From Paracoccus jeotgali (GTDB lineage Bacteria > Pseudomonadota > Alphaproteobacteria > Rhodobacterales > Rhodobacteraceae): a stretch of 64,000 nucleotides of DNA. Below are positions 19,052-29,333 of the stretch, piece by piece. Numbering within the stretch: the stretch's first letter is position 1; each line of letters starts with the position of its first letter. Location of the stretch: positions 2,026,501-2,090,500 of the forward strand of contig NZ_CP025583.1 of assembly GCF_002865605.1 (NCBI RefSeq), read 5' to 3'. The notes beneath the pieces are model-generated. The model saw only the letters and a list, made by a program, of their open reading frames with translations, searched no databases and had not been told where the DNA came from. A program made the translations under genes and the position numbers.

Positions 19052-19570
19052 ATGACCCGACCTGCCATGCAGCCCGCGCCCGGACCGACCCTGACCGCCG
19101 GCCCCACCGACCGGCAGATCCGCGGCGGGATCGAGGCGTTCTTCTTTGCCTATCGCGCCTTTACCGCCGACCCGGACCAGATCCTCGCGACCATGGATTA
19201 CGGCCGCGCCCATCACCGGGCGCTGCATTTCATCGCCCATCGCCCCGGCATGACGGTGTCGAGCCTGCTCGACATCCTGGGCGTCACCAAGCAGTCGCTG
19301 AACCGCGTCTTGCGGGCGCTGCTGAAGGATGGGTTAGTCGAGCAACGCATCGGCAGCCGCGACCGGCGCGAGCGTCTGCTGTTCCTGACCGAGGCCGGCG
19401 CAGAACTGGAAACCCGGCTGTCGCGCCCGCAGCATGACCGCGTCCGCGCCGCCTATCGCGCCGCCGGTCCGCATGCCGTGGCCGGTTTTCACGCCGTGCT
19501 GGAGGCGATGATGGACGAGGACACCGCCCGCAGCTTCCGCGAGTTCCGCCATGACGAGGCGGCGGAATGA
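19052..19570 (+). CDS. MarR family transcriptional regulator
   Basis: This is a winged-helix regulator of about 172 residues. The helix-turn-helix is at LLDILGVTKQSLNRVLRALL and the wing at RIGSRDRRERLLFLTEAGAE, matching MarR proteins. The start at 19052 is set by a GGAGG site six bases upstream; an in-frame extension to 18965 is unlikely. The stop overlaps the following response regulator by four bases (ATGA), so the two are made together. Its ligand and targets are unknown. Confidence 0.9.
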   Translation: MTRPAMQPAPGPTLTAGPTDRQIRGGIEAFFFAYRAFTADPDQILATMDYGRAHHRALHFIAHRPGMTVSSLLDILGVTKQSLNRVLRALLKDGLVEQRIGSRDRRERLLFLTEAGAELETRLSRPQHDRVRAAYRAAGPHAVAGFHAVLEAMMDEDTARSFREFRHDEAAE

Positions 19571-20268
19571 CCGACAGCGCGCATATCCTTGTCGTCGACG
19601 ACGATGAACGCATCCGCGCCCTGCTGCGCAAGTTTCTGGTCCGGCAAGGCTATATGGTCTCGACCGCGACCGATGCGGACCATGCGCGCAAGATCCTGCG
19701 CGGGCTGGAATTCGACCTGATCGTGCTGGATGTGATGATGCCCGGCGAGGACGGGATCGCGCTGACCCGCGACCTGCGCCGCCGGATGCAGACGCCGATC
19801 CTGCTGCTGACCGCGCGCGGCGAGACCGAGGACCGGATCGCGGGACTGGAGGCCGGCGCCGACGATTACCTGCCCAAGCCCTTCGAGCCGCGCGAGTTGC
19901 TGCTGCGCATCTCGGCGATCCTGCGGCGGATTCCGCAGGCGCAGACCGTGGTGCCGAAATACATGACGCTGGGACATCTGCGCTATGACACCGAGCGCGG
20001 CGAACTGCTGGACGGCGACGGCCATATCCACCTGACCGGGACCGAGGCCGCGCTGCTGCGCCGTCTGGCCGAAACCCCGGGCGAGCCGGTCAGCCGCGCC
20101 GATCTGACTCAGGATCTGGGTCGCGGCCCGGCGGATGAGGGCGAAATCTCGGACCGCGCCATCGACGTCCAGATCACCCGCCTGCGCCGCAAGATCGAGG
20201 CCGACCCGAAGGAGCCGCGCTATCTACAAACCGTGCGCGGCGCGGGCTATCTGCTGATGCCGGATTAG
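19567..20268 (+). CDS. OmpR/PhoB family response regulator, no kinase nearby
   Basis: This is a 233-residue two-component regulator. The receiver domain has the acidic pocket at D11-D13 (ILVVDDDE), the phospho-acceptor D55 in LIVLDVMMPGEDG, the switch Thr in LLLTARGE and the Lys in YLPKPFEP. The C-terminal OmpR-type winged helix includes DRAIDVQITRLRRKIEADP and LQTVRGAGYLL. No histidine kinase gene is adjacent. Coupling to a MarR gene divergent from ilvE is a conserved-looking arrangement in this family, but the signal is not known. Confidence 0.93.
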   Translation: MTDSAHILVVDDDERIRALLRKFLVRQGYMVSTATDADHARKILRGLEFDLIVLDVMMPGEDGIALTRDLRRRMQTPILLLTARGETEDRIAGLEAGADDYLPKPFEPRELLLRISAILRRIPQAQTVVPKYMTLGHLRYDTERGELLDGDGHIHLTGTEAALLRRLAETPGEPVSRADLTQDLGRGPADEGEISDRAIDVQITRLRRKIEADPKEPRYLQTVRGAGYLLMPD

Positions 20269-20487
20269 GGGCGCGGCGGGGGGCTTACCCGTGCGCTGTA
20301 GCCGACTGCCGTTATGGGATCACCCGGACGCTATCGCGTGGTGCTGGCAATAAGTTCACAGGACGCGGTGACCATAGCCCTTCAATCAGCCGCGTCCGAC
20401 CACGCGGCTCGCTGCCGGTCTGTCCCGCCCCGCCGACCGCTGCACGACGTGGCGAAGTTCCCCAGCCCCCGCAGCGCCCGCGCGCCA
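20269..20487. other. intergenic region, nothing recognised
   Basis: These 219 bases lie between the response regulator and the 3' end of convergent valS. I see no convincing gene, hairpin with a T-run, or repeat. A short open frame exists but has no ribosome binding site or family resemblance. Confidence 0.5.
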
Positions 20488-23400
20488 TCACATGGCGCGC
20501 AGCTGATTCAGGGCGGCGTCGAGGCGGGACAGGTCCTCGTCCAGATTGGCCAGCTTTTGCCGGGTTTCCTCGATCACCTCGAACTCGGCGTTCTCGACGA
20601 AACGCGGGTTGCCCAGCCGCTTGCGCAGCCCCTCGGCGTCCTTGGCGGTCTTCGCCTGCTGCTTTTCCAGCCGCGCGGTTTCGGCGGCGATGTCGATCAC
20701 CTCGCCGATGGGCAGCGCCAGCGACGCGCCGGGGGCGGACACCGCGATCATGCCCCGACCGGCCACGCCATCGACCGGGGCGGTGACGCGGGCCAGACGC
20801 TCGATCAGCGGCGCATTCGCCTCCATCGCGGCGCGGGCGGTGGCGTCGGCCTCGGTCACGATCAGGTCAAGCCGGGCGCCCGCCGGCACCCCCATCTGCG
20901 CGCGGGCCGAGCGGATGTTCTCGATCAGCGTGATCACCCAGTTCATCTGCCGGTCGGCCTCGGCGTCGATCAGGCTGGGGGGCAGTTCGGGCCAGTCACC
21001 ATGAACCAGCATCCGGTCCCGCTCGCCGGTCAGCGCCCACAGCTCTTCGGTAACGAAGGGCATGATAGGGTGCAGCAGCGCGTAACACTGGTCCAGCACC
21101 CAGCCCATCGTCGCCCGGGTCTCGGCCGCATCCTCGCCGTCGAACAGCGGCTTGGCGAACTCGACATACCAGTCGCAGACCGTGCCCCAGACAAAGGCGT
21201 AAAGCCCCTGCGCGGCGTCGTTGAAGCGATAGCTGTCCAGTGCCTGATCGGTGGCCTGGACGGCGCGGGCGACCTCGCCGATGATCCAGCGATTCACGGT
21301 ATGGCGCGGGCTGGGCCGGTCGCCGCCGCCGCGCACGCCGTTCATCTGGGCAAAGCGGGTGGCGTTCCAGATCTTGGTGACAAAGTTGCGGTTCGCCTCG
21401 ACATGCTTCGGCCCCAGCTTGGGATCGCGGCCCATCGCCGCCATCGAGGTCAGGGTAAAGCGCAGCGCGTCGGCGCCGTAAGCGTCGATCAGGTCCAGCG
21501 GGTCGATGACATTGCCCTTGGACTTGGACATCTTGGCGCCCTTTTCGTCGCGCACCAGCCCGTGGACATAGACGGTGTGGAAGGGCACATCGCCCACCAC
21601 CTCGAGCTGCATCATCATCATCCGGGCGACCCAGAAAAAGATGATGTCGAAGCCCGTCACCAGCACGTCGGTCGGGAAATATTTCCGCATCTCGGGCGTG
21701 TCCTCGGGCCAGCCCAGCGTGCCGATGGGCCACAGGCCCGAGCTGAACCAGGTGTCGAGCACGTCCGGGTCGCGCCAGACCGGATAGACCAGCCGCGTCG
21801 GGTCCTGCGTCAGGTTGTATTCCGCCAGCCCCGCCGCAAAGGCGTCAATGGCGGCATCGCGATCCGCGACCTCGATCACGCGCGACACCTCGAGCGGCTG
21901 CGGCAGCCCGGCGATGGCGTCGCGGAACTGATCGGCCACCTCGGCGATGCCGGTCCCGGCGCGGTGGATGTCGCCGCGATGGACCAGCCCGCTGGACAGG
22001 ATCTCGAACAGTTCGACCTCGTCCAGCGCGCCGTCGCCCTCGTCATCGGTGAAACCCCGCACGGAAAGGTCAAGCCCGTACCAGACCGGGATCTGGTGGC
22101 CCCACCACAGCTGGCGGCTGATGGTCCACGGCTCGATGTTTTCCAGCCAGTTGAAATAAACCTTGCGGTGCTGTTCGGGCAGGATCTGGGTGCGGCCCTC
22201 GCGCACCGCGTCCAGCGCGGGCTGCACGATGCGGGCGGTGTCGACGAACCACTGATCGGTCAGCATCGGCTCGATCACCACGCCAGAGCGGTCGCCAAAG
22301 GGCTGCATGATCGGCTTGGCCTCGACCAGCGGCCGCATTTCCAGATGCTCGGCGCCGGTTTCCGGCTCGATTTCCTTGTGCAGATAGGTCACCGCCAGCT
22401 TTTCGGCGGTGATTTGGTCGATCACCCGCCGCCGCGCCTCGAACCGGTCCAGCCCGCGCAGATCCTCGGGCACGAGGTTGACGGTCGAGACATCGCCCAC
22501 ATCCTCGCCCCGCGCGGCGGCGGTGGCGATCTCGGCGCTCTCGGCATAGCTCAGCCCGTCGACGCGCATCGCGCCCTTGCCGTCCATCAGCGTGTAAAGC
22601 GGGATGTTGTTGCGCAGCGCCACCGCATAGTCGTTGAAATCATGTGCGCCGGTGATCTTGACCGCGCCCGAGCCGAAATCGGGGTCGGGATAATCGTCGG
22701 TGATGATCGGGATCAGGCGGCGCAGCTGTTTCGGGCCGACCGGGATCTCGACCAGCTTGCCGACGATCGGGGCATAGCGCGCATCGCCCGGATGGACCGC
22801 CACGGCACCGTCGCCCAACATGGTCTCGGGCCGGGTGGTGGCGATGCTGATATAATCGCGGGTCTCGCGCAGGGTGACGTTGCCGTCGGCATCGCGTTCG
22901 ACATATTCATAGGTCTCACCGCCCGCGAGCGGGTATTTGAAGTGCCACATATGACCCGGCACTTCGCGGTTCTCGACCTCGAGATCCGAGATCGCGGTCT
23001 CGAAATGAGGGTCCCAGTTCACCAGCCGCTTGCCGCGATAGATGATCCCCTTGGCATACAGGTCCAGGAACACGCGGATCACCGCATCGTGGAAATTGCC
23101 GCCCTGCCCCTCGGGCGCGCCGGGGGCGCCGGACATGGTGAAGGCGTTGCGCGACCAGTCGCAGCTGGCGCCCAGACGCATCAGCTGGTTCATGATCGTA
23201 TCGCCGGATTCCTGCTTCCAGGCCCAGACCTTGTCCAGAAACGCCTCGCGCCCGATCTCGCGCCGGCCGGGCTCGCCGCGTTCGGCCATCTGGCGCTCGA
23301 CGACCATCTGGGTGGCGATGCCGGCATGGTCCTGCCCCGGCTGCCACAGCGTGTCAAAGCCGCGCATCCGGTGCCAGCGGACCAGGATATCCTGCAAGGT

Positions 23401-23580
23401 GTTGTTCAGCGCATGCCCGATATGCAGGCTGCCGGTGACATTGGGCGGCGGGATCACGACAGAGAAGCTCTCGGCCCCCGGCTTGGCATTGGCACCGGCG
23501 GCAAAGGCGCGGTGGTCCTGCCAGGCGGCGCTGATGCGGGCCTCGGCGCTGGCGGCGTCGAATGTCTTGTCCATGGTCAT
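20488..23580 (-). CDS. valS: valyl-tRNA synthetase
   Basis: This is a class I aminoacyl-tRNA synthetase that charges tRNA-Val and edits misacylated threonine. The 1030-residue protein has [17 protein letters not shown] (HIGH motif) near residue 50, the [12 protein letters not shown] motif in the middle, the editing domain between, and a C-terminal coiled-coil arm ([19 protein letters not shown]). The ATG at 23580 is preferred because an AGGGGA site lies upstream and the protein then begins [16 protein letters not shown], normal for the family; in-frame sequence further upstream is low-complexity. Confidence 0.98.
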   Translation of the reverse strand: MTMDKTFDAASAEARISAAWQDHRAFAAGANAKPGAESFSVVIPPPNVTGSLHIGHALNNTLQDILVRWHRMRGFDTLWQPGQDHAGIATQMVVERQMAERGEPGRREIGREAFLDKVWAWKQESGDTIMNQLMRLGASCDWSRNAFTMSGAPGAPEGQGGNFHDAVIRVFLDLYAKGIIYRGKRLVNWDPHFETAISDLEVENREVPGHMWHFKYPLAGGETYEYVERDADGNVTLRETRDYISIATTRPETMLGDGAVAVHPGDARYAPIVGKLVEIPVGPKQLRRLIPIITDDYPDPDFGSGAVKITGAHDFNDYAVALRNNIPLYTLMDGKGAMRVDGLSYAESAEIATAAARGEDVGDVSTVNLVPEDLRGLDRFEARRRVIDQITAEKLAVTYLHKEIEPETGAEHLEMRPLVEAKPIMQPFGDRSGVVIEPMLTDQWFVDTARIVQPALDAVREGRTQILPEQHRKVYFNWLENIEPWTISRQLWWGHQIPVWYGLDLSVRGFTDDEGDGALDEVELFEILSSGLVHRGDIHRAGTGIAEVADQFRDAIAGLPQPLEVSRVIEVADRDAAIDAFAAGLAEYNLTQDPTRLVYPVWRDPDVLDTWFSSGLWPIGTLGWPEDTPEMRKYFPTDVLVTGFDIIFFWVARMMMMQLEVVGDVPFHTVYVHGLVRDEKGAKMSKSKGNVIDPLDLIDAYGADALRFTLTSMAAMGRDPKLGPKHVEANRNFVTKIWNATRFAQMNGVRGGGDRPSPRHTVNRWIIGEVARAVQATDQALDSYRFNDAAQGLYAFVWGTVCDWYVEFAKPLFDGEDAAETRATMGWVLDQCYALLHPIMPFVTEELWALTGERDRMLVHGDWPELPPSLIDAEADRQMNWVITLIENIRSARAQMGVPAGARLDLIVTEADATARAAMEANAPLIERLARVTAPVDGVAGRGMIAVSAPGASLALPIGEVIDIAAETARLEKQQAKTAKDAEGLRKRLGNPRFVENAEFEVIEETRQKLANLDEDLSRLDAALNQLRAM

Positions 23581-23705
23581 GGTGATCCCCTGATCTTTGC
23601 GATTCCTCCTAACGGTTTCGCCGCGGCAGGCCAAGAGCCAGACCGGCAAAGGGGAAACGCCGCGACCGGGCGTCAGGATCGCCCGCCACCGGCAGGGACG
23701 CGCCG

Positions 23706-24518
23706 CTAGCTGGTCAGCCCCAGCACATCCATCATGTCGTATTCGCCCGGACCCTTGTCCTGACCCCACAGCGCCGCCCGCAGCGCGCCGCGGGCAAAGA
23801 TCGCCCGGTCGCTGGCCAGATGGCGCAGCACGATCCGCTCGCCCTGCCCGCAAAAGATGACGTCATGCTCGCCCACCACATCGCCGCCGCGAATGGCGGC
23901 AAAGCCGATGCTGCCCTCGGCGCGGGGGCCGGTGATGCCGTCGCGGGCGGGGGTGCGCAGGTTCTCCAGCGCGTCGTTGCGGCCCTGGGCTGCGGCCTCG
24001 CCCAGCATCAGCGCGGTGCCCGAGGGGGCATCGACCTTGTGGCGGTGATGCGCCTCGACGATCTCGATGTCCCAGTCTTCTCCCAGCGTCGCGGCGACCT
24101 TGCGGGTCAGCCCGACCAGCAGGTTCACCCCAAGGCTCATGTTCCCGGCGCGCACGATGGGCGCGTGGCGGGCGGCGCGCGAGATGGCGGCCAGATCATC
24201 CTCGGACAGCCCGGTCGTGCCGATCACATGGACGGCGCGGGCCTGCGCGGCCAGCTCCGCGAAACCCACGGTCGCGGCGGGGGTGGTAAAGTCGATGATC
24301 GCCTGCGCCTGCGCGATGGCCGAGACCGCATCATCGGTGACGATCACGCCGTTGGCCGCCCCGCCCATCGCCTGCCCCAGATCCTTGCCGATCCAGTCGC
24401 TGCCCGTGCGTTCGACCGCCCCCACCAGCCGCGCCTGATCCGACCCGAGCACCAGCCGCGCCAGCATCTGGCCCATCCGCCCCGACACGCCCGTGACCAC
24501 GATTCCCGGCTGTTCCAT
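23706..24518 (-). CDS. dapB: 4-hydroxy-tetrahydrodipicolinate reductase
   Basis: DapB is the NAD(P)H-dependent reductase of the lysine and diaminopimelate pathway. The 270-residue protein has the nucleotide-binding motif [14 protein letters not shown] near residue 9 and the catalytic signature [20 protein letters not shown]. It is separated from valS by 125 bases on the same strand and diverges from rbfA across 80 bases. Length and motifs are normal. Confidence 0.97.
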   Translation of the reverse strand: MEQPGIVVTGVSGRMGQMLARLVLGSDQARLVGAVERTGSDWIGKDLGQAMGGAANGVIVTDDAVSAIAQAQAIIDFTTPAATVGFAELAAQARAVHVIGTTGLSEDDLAAISRAARHAPIVRAGNMSLGVNLLVGLTRKVAATLGEDWDIEIVEAHHRHKVDAPSGTALMLGEAAAQGRNDALENLRTPARDGITGPRAEGSIGFAAIRGGDVVGEHDVIFCGQGERIVLRHLASDRAIFARGALRAALWGQDKGPGEYDMMDVLGLTS

Positions 24519-24598
24519 GCTCGCCCCCGTTCCCGACTGCCTTTGCCCCCTCGCTTAGTCCATTGCGGCCCGCGGCCCAAGCCCCTACATCTGCGGGC

Positions 24599-25018
24599 AT
24601 GGCACAGAACCGCTTTCAAACCGGGCCCGGCCCGTCGCAACGGCAGCTTCGCGTGGGCGAGCTGATCCGGCATCGCCTGTCCGAGCTGCTGATGCGCGCC
24701 GACGTCCACGACCCGGACCTGAACCGCCACTCGATCACGGTGGGCGAGGTCCGCACCTCGCCCGACCTCCAGGTTGCGACGGCCTATGTCATGCCGCTTG
24801 GCGGCGAGGGCGCCGAACAGGCCCTGCTCGCCCTGCGCCGCAATGCGCGAGAGCTGCGCCACATGGTCGCCAAGGGGCTGAACCTGAAATACGCGCCCGA
24901 GCTGCGGTTCCAGATCGACGAGACCTTTGACCGCATGGACGAGACGCGCCGGCTGTTCGCCGACGAGCGCGTGCAGCGCGACATCGCCGCCGACGATGAT
25001 GACGACGCTCTGGACTGA
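24599..25018 (+). CDS. rbfA: 30S ribosome-binding factor RbfA
   Basis: RbfA is a KH-like protein that binds the immature 30S subunit and helps 16S rRNA 5' end maturation, notably in the cold. The 139-residue protein has SQRQLRVGELIRHRLSELLM at the N-terminus and the helix-rich middle NARELRHMVAKGLNLKYAPE, followed by LRFQIDETFDRM, all typical. It ends in an acidic stretch. The start at 24599 gives normal length. The following gene starts 23 bases before the rbfA stop, and truB follows after that, the usual rbfA-truB neighbourhood with one gene inserted. Confidence 0.95.
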   Translation: MAQNRFQTGPGPSQRQLRVGELIRHRLSELLMRADVHDPDLNRHSITVGEVRTSPDLQVATAYVMPLGGEGAEQALLALRRNARELRHMVAKGLNLKYAPELRFQIDETFDRMDETRRLFADERVQRDIAADDDDDALD

Positions 25019-25769
25019 TCTGCGCCGCCGGCTGGGGGTGGTCGCGGGCGCGCTGCTGGCGCTTGGCCTGCCCGGCGCGGCTGGCGCGGCCGACTGTGAC
25101 AAGCTGGACCATGACGGCCAGGGCTACGCCGTCTGCACCGTCACCGCCGACGAAGAGCCGCGTCTGGGCCTGTGGCTTTACGACGGTCGCGGCCGCCCGC
25201 TGAACCATTTCGGCAGCCTGCGCAAGCATCTGGGCGGTCAAACGCTGCTGTTTGCCATGAACGCCGGGATGTATCACAGCGACTACGCGCCGGTCGGGCT
25301 GTTCCGTTCCGGCGAGGAAGTGCACGGCGCCGTCGTCACCGGCGAAGGCGGCGGCAATTTCGGGCTGTTGCCCAATGGCGTCTTCTGCACCGGCGGCAAG
25401 ACACCGTTTCAGGTCATCGAATCGCGCCGCTTCAGCACCTCGGCGCCCGCCTGCCGGCTGGCCACGCAATCCGGGCCGATGCTGGTCATCGACGGTGATC
25501 TGCACCCGCGTTTCCTGATCGACAGCGACAGCCGCTATGTCCGCAACGGCGTCGGCGTCTCGCAGGACGGGCAGACGGCGTGGTTCGCGATCTCGGACCG
25601 GCCGGTGACGTTCCACGAATTCGGTCGGCTGTTCCGCGACGGCTTGCAGGCGCGCGACGCGCTGTATTTCGACGGCTCGATCTCGCGCCTTTATGCGCCG
25701 GCACTCGGCCGCAGCGATTTCGGCTGGCCCTTGGGGCCGATGATCGGACTGACCGCACCGGCTGGCTGA
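24996..25769 (+). CDS. phosphodiester glycosidase (NAGPA/DUF2233) family protein
   Basis: This is an exported protein of 257 residues with a signal peptide ending near GLPGAAGAA and a NAGPA-type domain. Recognisable parts are LLFAMNAGMYHSDYAPVGL, EGGGNFGLLPNGVFC, ATQSGPMLVIDGDLHP and DALYFDGSISRLYAP. In animals this domain uncovers mannose-6-phosphate by cleaving N-acetylglucosamine phosphodiesters; the bacterial substrate is not known and may be cell-wall or capsule sugar. It starts 23 bases inside rbfA, at either of two adjacent ATGs (24996 or 24999), and precedes truB. Confidence 0.85.
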   Translation: MMTTLWTDLRRRLGVVAGALLALGLPGAAGAADCDKLDHDGQGYAVCTVTADEEPRLGLWLYDGRGRPLNHFGSLRKHLGGQTLLFAMNAGMYHSDYAPVGLFRSGEEVHGAVVTGEGGGNFGLLPNGVFCTGGKTPFQVIESRRFSTSAPACRLATQSGPMLVIDGDLHPRFLIDSDSRYVRNGVGVSQDGQTAWFAISDRPVTFHEFGRLFRDGLQARDALYFDGSISRLYAPALGRSDFGWPLGPMIGLTAPAG

Positions 25770-25837
25770 GGCCCTTTGGTTGACGGCGGGCGGGCGGCGC
25801 GCTATCGCCAGCGGCTTTCAGGACAAAGGGGGGCCAG

Positions 25838-26755
25838 ATGGCTCGCAAGAAGGGTCGCGACATTTCGGGCTGGCTGATCGTGGACAAGCCGGCGGGGATC
25901 GGCTCGACCGATGTGGTGGGACGGGTCCGCTGGGCGCTCGATGCGAAAAAGGCGGGCCATGCGGGCACGCTCGACCCCGACGCAACGGGGGTGCTGGCGG
26001 TGGCCCTGGGCGAGGCGACCAAGACCGTCCCGATCCTGACCGAGGCGCTGAAAGCCTATGAGTTCACCGTCATCTGGGGCGCCGAGACGACGACCGACGA
26101 CGCCTCAGGCGAGGTGCTGGACCGCAGCGACGCCCGCCCCGATGCGGCAGCGATCGAGGCCGCGCTGCCGCAGTTTCAGGGCGACATCATGCAGGTCCCG
26201 CCGGCCTTTTCGGCGGTCAAGCTGGACGGCGCCCGCGCCTATGATCTGGCGCGAGAGGGCGAGCGGCCGCAGCTTGCCGCGCGCCCGCTCTTTGTCGATG
26301 AGCTGACGTTGCTCGCGACGGATGAGGGGACGGCCACGCTGCGAATGGTCTGCGGCAAGGGCGGCTATGTCCGCAGCATCGCCCGCGATCTGGGGCGCAG
26401 TCTTGGTTGTCTGGGCCATGTCGCCCAGCTGCGCCGGATCTGGTCCGGCCCCTTCGATGTCGAGGATGCGGTGCCCTTCGACCTGATCGACCGCGCCAAT
26501 CAGGCCGAGCTGGAACAACGCCTGCTGCCCCTTCAGGCGGCGCTGACCGATCTGCCCGAACTGCGCGCCACCGATCAAGGCGCCGCTCACATCCTGAACG
26601 GCAACCCCGGCCAGGTCCTTGGGCACGCGCAATTCGGCGAAGAGGTCTGGGTCAGCCATGACGGCCGCGCCCTCTGCCTCGGCCGCTATCTGGGCGGTGA
26701 GGTGCAGCCAGACAGGGTGTTCAACCTGCCGCTGCCGGAGGGGTCGGAGGCGTAA
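25838..26755 (+). CDS. truB: tRNA pseudouridine-55 synthase
   Basis: TruB converts uridine 55 of the tRNA T-loop to pseudouridine. The 305-residue protein holds [20 protein letters not shown] and [20 protein letters not shown], with the catalytic Asp in GTLDP, and later [17 protein letters not shown] good AAAGGGGGG ribosome binding site precedes the ATG. It is the third gene of the rbfA unit. rpsO, a frequent downstream neighbour, is not here; a 269-base region without a clear gene follows. Confidence 0.97.
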   Translation: MARKKGRDISGWLIVDKPAGIGSTDVVGRVRWALDAKKAGHAGTLDPDATGVLAVALGEATKTVPILTEALKAYEFTVIWGAETTTDDASGEVLDRSDARPDAAAIEAALPQFQGDIMQVPPAFSAVKLDGARAYDLAREGERPQLAARPLFVDELTLLATDEGTATLRMVCGKGGYVRSIARDLGRSLGCLGHVAQLRRIWSGPFDVEDAVPFDLIDRANQAELEQRLLPLQAALTDLPELRATDQGAAHILNGNPGQVLGHAQFGEEVWVSHDGRALCLGRYLGGEVQPDRVFNLPLPEGSEA

Positions 26756-27024
26756 CGCTGCGGGAGCAGTTCGAGGTGGCGTTCGGCGCGGTGGAGCGGC
26801 TGCCGCGTGCGCCCCAGAGAATGGCATTGCTGCTGATCTGGCGGGGCTGTCGCGGTTCGCCGCGCCGGAAACTGCCCCCCGAGCGGAATTGATCGCTGAA
26901 CCTTCACAGCCGCCTGAACCGGCATCGCCCACCATCCTCAGAGTCGCAGCGTCCCTTGGCCACGGGCAGTTGTCATCTGCGCGGCCCTCACACCGGGTCA
27001 CACCTCCACCAGTTTGCCCTCCCG
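26756..27024. other. intergenic region, possible decayed coding sequence
   Basis: These 269 bases separate truB from the 3' end of the convergent NlpC/P60 gene. They keep a coding-like composition. One forward frame reads LREQFEVAFGAVERLPRAP and another, one shift later, reads IAADLAGLSRFAAPETAPRA. They would join if a base were lost or gained near 26815-26825. I do not recognise a family, and there is no start with a ribosome binding site, so no gene is called. Confidence 0.3.
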
Positions 27025-27858
27025 CTACATCTCTAAGGCCGCACCCACCGGCCGGCGGGCGCCGCGGAAGGGGCCCTCGCCCGCCGCGTCGATGCGGGCA
27101 ATGGCAGAGGCGATGTCCTCGTGGATGACCCGCATCTGCCAGGCGGTCGCGTGGATCATCCGCCCGTCGCCGCAGGCCATCGCGACATGGCCGGGCCAGA
27201 ACAGCAGATCGCCGCGTTCTGCCTGCTCGACCGGCTCGAACGCCGCCTTTTGCAGATCGGCGTCGCCGGGGCAGGACATGCCGCAGGCAAACAGCGCCGC
27301 CTGCATCAGGCCAGAGCAGTCGATCCCGTGGCGGCTGTTGCCGCCCCACAGATAGGGCGTCCCCAGCAGGCTTTCGGCGGTGGCGACGGGATCGGTGGCA
27401 AAGCGGTCCGAGATCGCCTGAACCGGCACCCAGCCGCCGGTGGCGAGGCGGGCAAAGCGCCCCTGCACCTCATCCACCGTCAGCCGCGCATTCATCGGCA
27501 GCCAGCCCGCCTCGCGGGTCTTCATGTCGGGCGCGGGATAGATATGGGTTTCGGGGGCGCTGACCCGGTGCGTGATCCGGGCCTGCCCGTCCGTCAGATC
27601 CGAGGTCGCGACCCAGCCGCAATAGCCGTCGCGGCTGGCCTGAACGAAGGCCCAGCCGTCGCGCCGCTCGACCACCGTGACATCCGCGCCGAAGACCAGT
27701 TGCCGGTCGCGCTTGCCGTCCGGCGCGGCCAGCAGCTCGGCCAGCACCACCCCGATCCGCGCCGGTTCGCCGTCTGTGACGCGGCGTCCGTCGGCGTCAG
27801 CGGCGGCCGAGGACAGGATGACGCGGTCCGTCGCAGGGGTCAGGCGGCGGTCGCTCAT
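27025..27858 (-). CDS. NlpC/P60 family cell-wall peptidase
   Basis: This is a cysteine peptidase likely to cut peptidoglycan stem peptides. The 277 residues include two SH3-like regions (about 30-150; ADVTVVERRDGWAFVQASRD and FARLATGGWVPVQAISD) and a C-terminal NlpC/P60 domain with GIDCSGLMQAALFACG (catalytic Cys) and LLFWPGHVAMACGDGRMIHA (catalytic His). I see no signal peptide, so it may be cytoplasmic and act on recycled muropeptides. It overlaps the upstream M17 peptidase gene by four bases, and the same pairing in Rhodobacteraceae suggests joint peptide breakdown. Confidence 0.92.
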   Translation of the reverse strand: MSDRRLTPATDRVILSSAAADADGRRVTDGEPARIGVVLAELLAAPDGKRDRQLVFGADVTVVERRDGWAFVQASRDGYCGWVATSDLTDGQARITHRVSAPETHIYPAPDMKTREAGWLPMNARLTVDEVQGRFARLATGGWVPVQAISDRFATDPVATAESLLGTPYLWGGNSRHGIDCSGLMQAALFACGMSCPGDADLQKAAFEPVEQAERGDLLFWPGHVAMACGDGRMIHATAWQMRVIHEDIASAIARIDAAGEGPFRGARRPVGAALEM

Positions 27859-29249
27859 TTCACCAGCAGGTCCGGCAGGGCGCCCAGCAGCGCCCGCGCG
27901 CCCTGCTGCACGCCGCCCTTGGTGCGGCCGGGCGCGGGCTTGGGCTGCCAGCCATAGATGTCGAAATGCGCGTAACGCCCCGCACCCTCGGCAAAGCGGC
28001 GCAGGAACAGCGCGGCGGTGATCGACCCCGCCATGCCGCCCGAAGGCGCGTTGTCGAGATCGGCGATGCCGGGTTCGATCATCTCCTCATAGGGCTGCCA
28101 GAAGGGCATCCGCCAGACCGGGTCCCAGTTGCGCTGCCCGGCGCGCATGATCGCCGCGGCCGCTGCATCATCATCGCAGTAAAAGGGCGGCAGGTCCGGG
28201 CCCAGCGCCACCCGCGCGGCCCCGGTCAGCGTGGCCATGGTGATCAGCCAGTCGGGCGTCTCCTCGGCGGCCAGCGCCATGGCGTCGGCGAGGACAAGAC
28301 GGCCCTCGGCATCGGTGTTGTTCACCTCGACCGTCAGGCCCTTGCGGCTGGTCAGGATATCGCCCGGCCGGAAGGCGTCGCCGGCGATGGCGTTCTCGAC
28401 CGCCGGGATCAGCACGCGCAGGCACAGCCCCTCCGCCGCGCCGGTTTCCACCAGCATCTGCGCCAGACCCAGCACCGTGGCCGCCCCGCCCATGTCCTTT
28501 TTCATCAGCGCCATGCTGGAGGGCGACTTGATGTCCAGCCCGCCGGTGTCGAAACAGACCCCCTTGCCGACCAGCGTCAGCGTCGGGCCGCTGTCGCCAC
28601 GGCGCAGGTCGATCAGCCGGGGGGCCTGCGCGCCCGCGCGCCCGACCGCATGGATCAGCGGCAGATTTCCGTCCAGCAGCGCCTGACCCGCCGTCACCTC
28701 GACCGAAAATCCGTGCCGCGTCGCCAGATCGCGGGCGGCGGCCTCGAGATCGTCCGGGCCCATGTCGTTGGCGGGGGTGTTGATCAGCTCGCGGGTCAGG
28801 AACTCTGCCCCGGCCATGGCGAGCAGGCGTTCGGCGTCCACGCGCGGGGGCGCGACCAGACGGGCCTTGGCGCCTTCGGCCTTGCGATAGCGGCCAAAGG
28901 CGTATTGCGACAGCAGCCAGCCGAGCGCCGTCTCGGCCGGGTCGACGCCGTCGGGCCAATTGTCGATGCGCCACGCGCCTGCGGGCAGGGCCGCGGCCAC
29001 CTGGGCGAGCGCAAACCGGCTGCGCGGGGGTGTGTCGCGGTGGGGGCCGATGCCCACCAGCGCCCCGGCGATCCCGCCCGAGGCATCGGGGATCACGCAG
29101 AGCTGATCGGCCTCGCCGGTAAAGCCGCAGGCCTCGACCCAAGCCCGCGCCGCCTCGTCCAGGGCATCGGGCAGCTCGTCGGGAGCCTCGTCGCGAACCA
29201 GCCAGAGCGGGTAAGAGGCGGCATCTGCGGGGGCGAATTCGGGGGTCAT
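27855..29249 (-). CDS. M17 family leucyl aminopeptidase
   Basis: This is a cytosolic zinc/manganese aminopeptidase of 464 residues. The metal-binding and catalytic region is in the C-terminal two thirds: VGKGVCFDTGGLDIKSPSSM, MKKDMGGAATVLGLA and the M17 signature NTDAEGRLVLADA. The N-terminal regulatory domain is shorter than that of E. coli PepA, which fits the PepB/LAP-like subgroup. Translation of the NlpC/P60 gene is coupled to its end. Substrate range is not visible. Confidence 0.93.
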   Translation of the reverse strand: MTPEFAPADAASYPLWLVRDEAPDELPDALDEAARAWVEACGFTGEADQLCVIPDASGGIAGALVGIGPHRDTPPRSRFALAQVAAALPAGAWRIDNWPDGVDPAETALGWLLSQYAFGRYRKAEGAKARLVAPPRVDAERLLAMAGAEFLTRELINTPANDMGPDDLEAAARDLATRHGFSVEVTAGQALLDGNLPLIHAVGRAGAQAPRLIDLRRGDSGPTLTLVGKGVCFDTGGLDIKSPSSMALMKKDMGGAATVLGLAQMLVETGAAEGLCLRVLIPAVENAIAGDAFRPGDILTSRKGLTVEVNNTDAEGRLVLADAMALAAEETPDWLITMATLTGAARVALGPDLPPFYCDDDAAAAAIMRAGQRNWDPVWRMPFWQPYEEMIEPGIADLDNAPSGGMAGSITAALFLRRFAEGAGRYAHFDIYGWQPKPAPGRTKGGVQQGARALLGALPDLLVK

Positions 29250-29333
29250 GGCGGCCTCGATCTATGGTTTTGCGCGCAGCATGTCACCGCGAAACGCCGG
29301 CTGCAAGCACACGCCCCGGCCCCTGCCCCACCG

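Noticed and set aside
20314..23709. Very long open frame on the plus strand opposite valS
   Set aside because: It is antisense to valS, whose motifs and length are certain. Long antisense frames are expected in high-GC DNA, and its translation is Arg/Gly/His-rich with no recognisable family.
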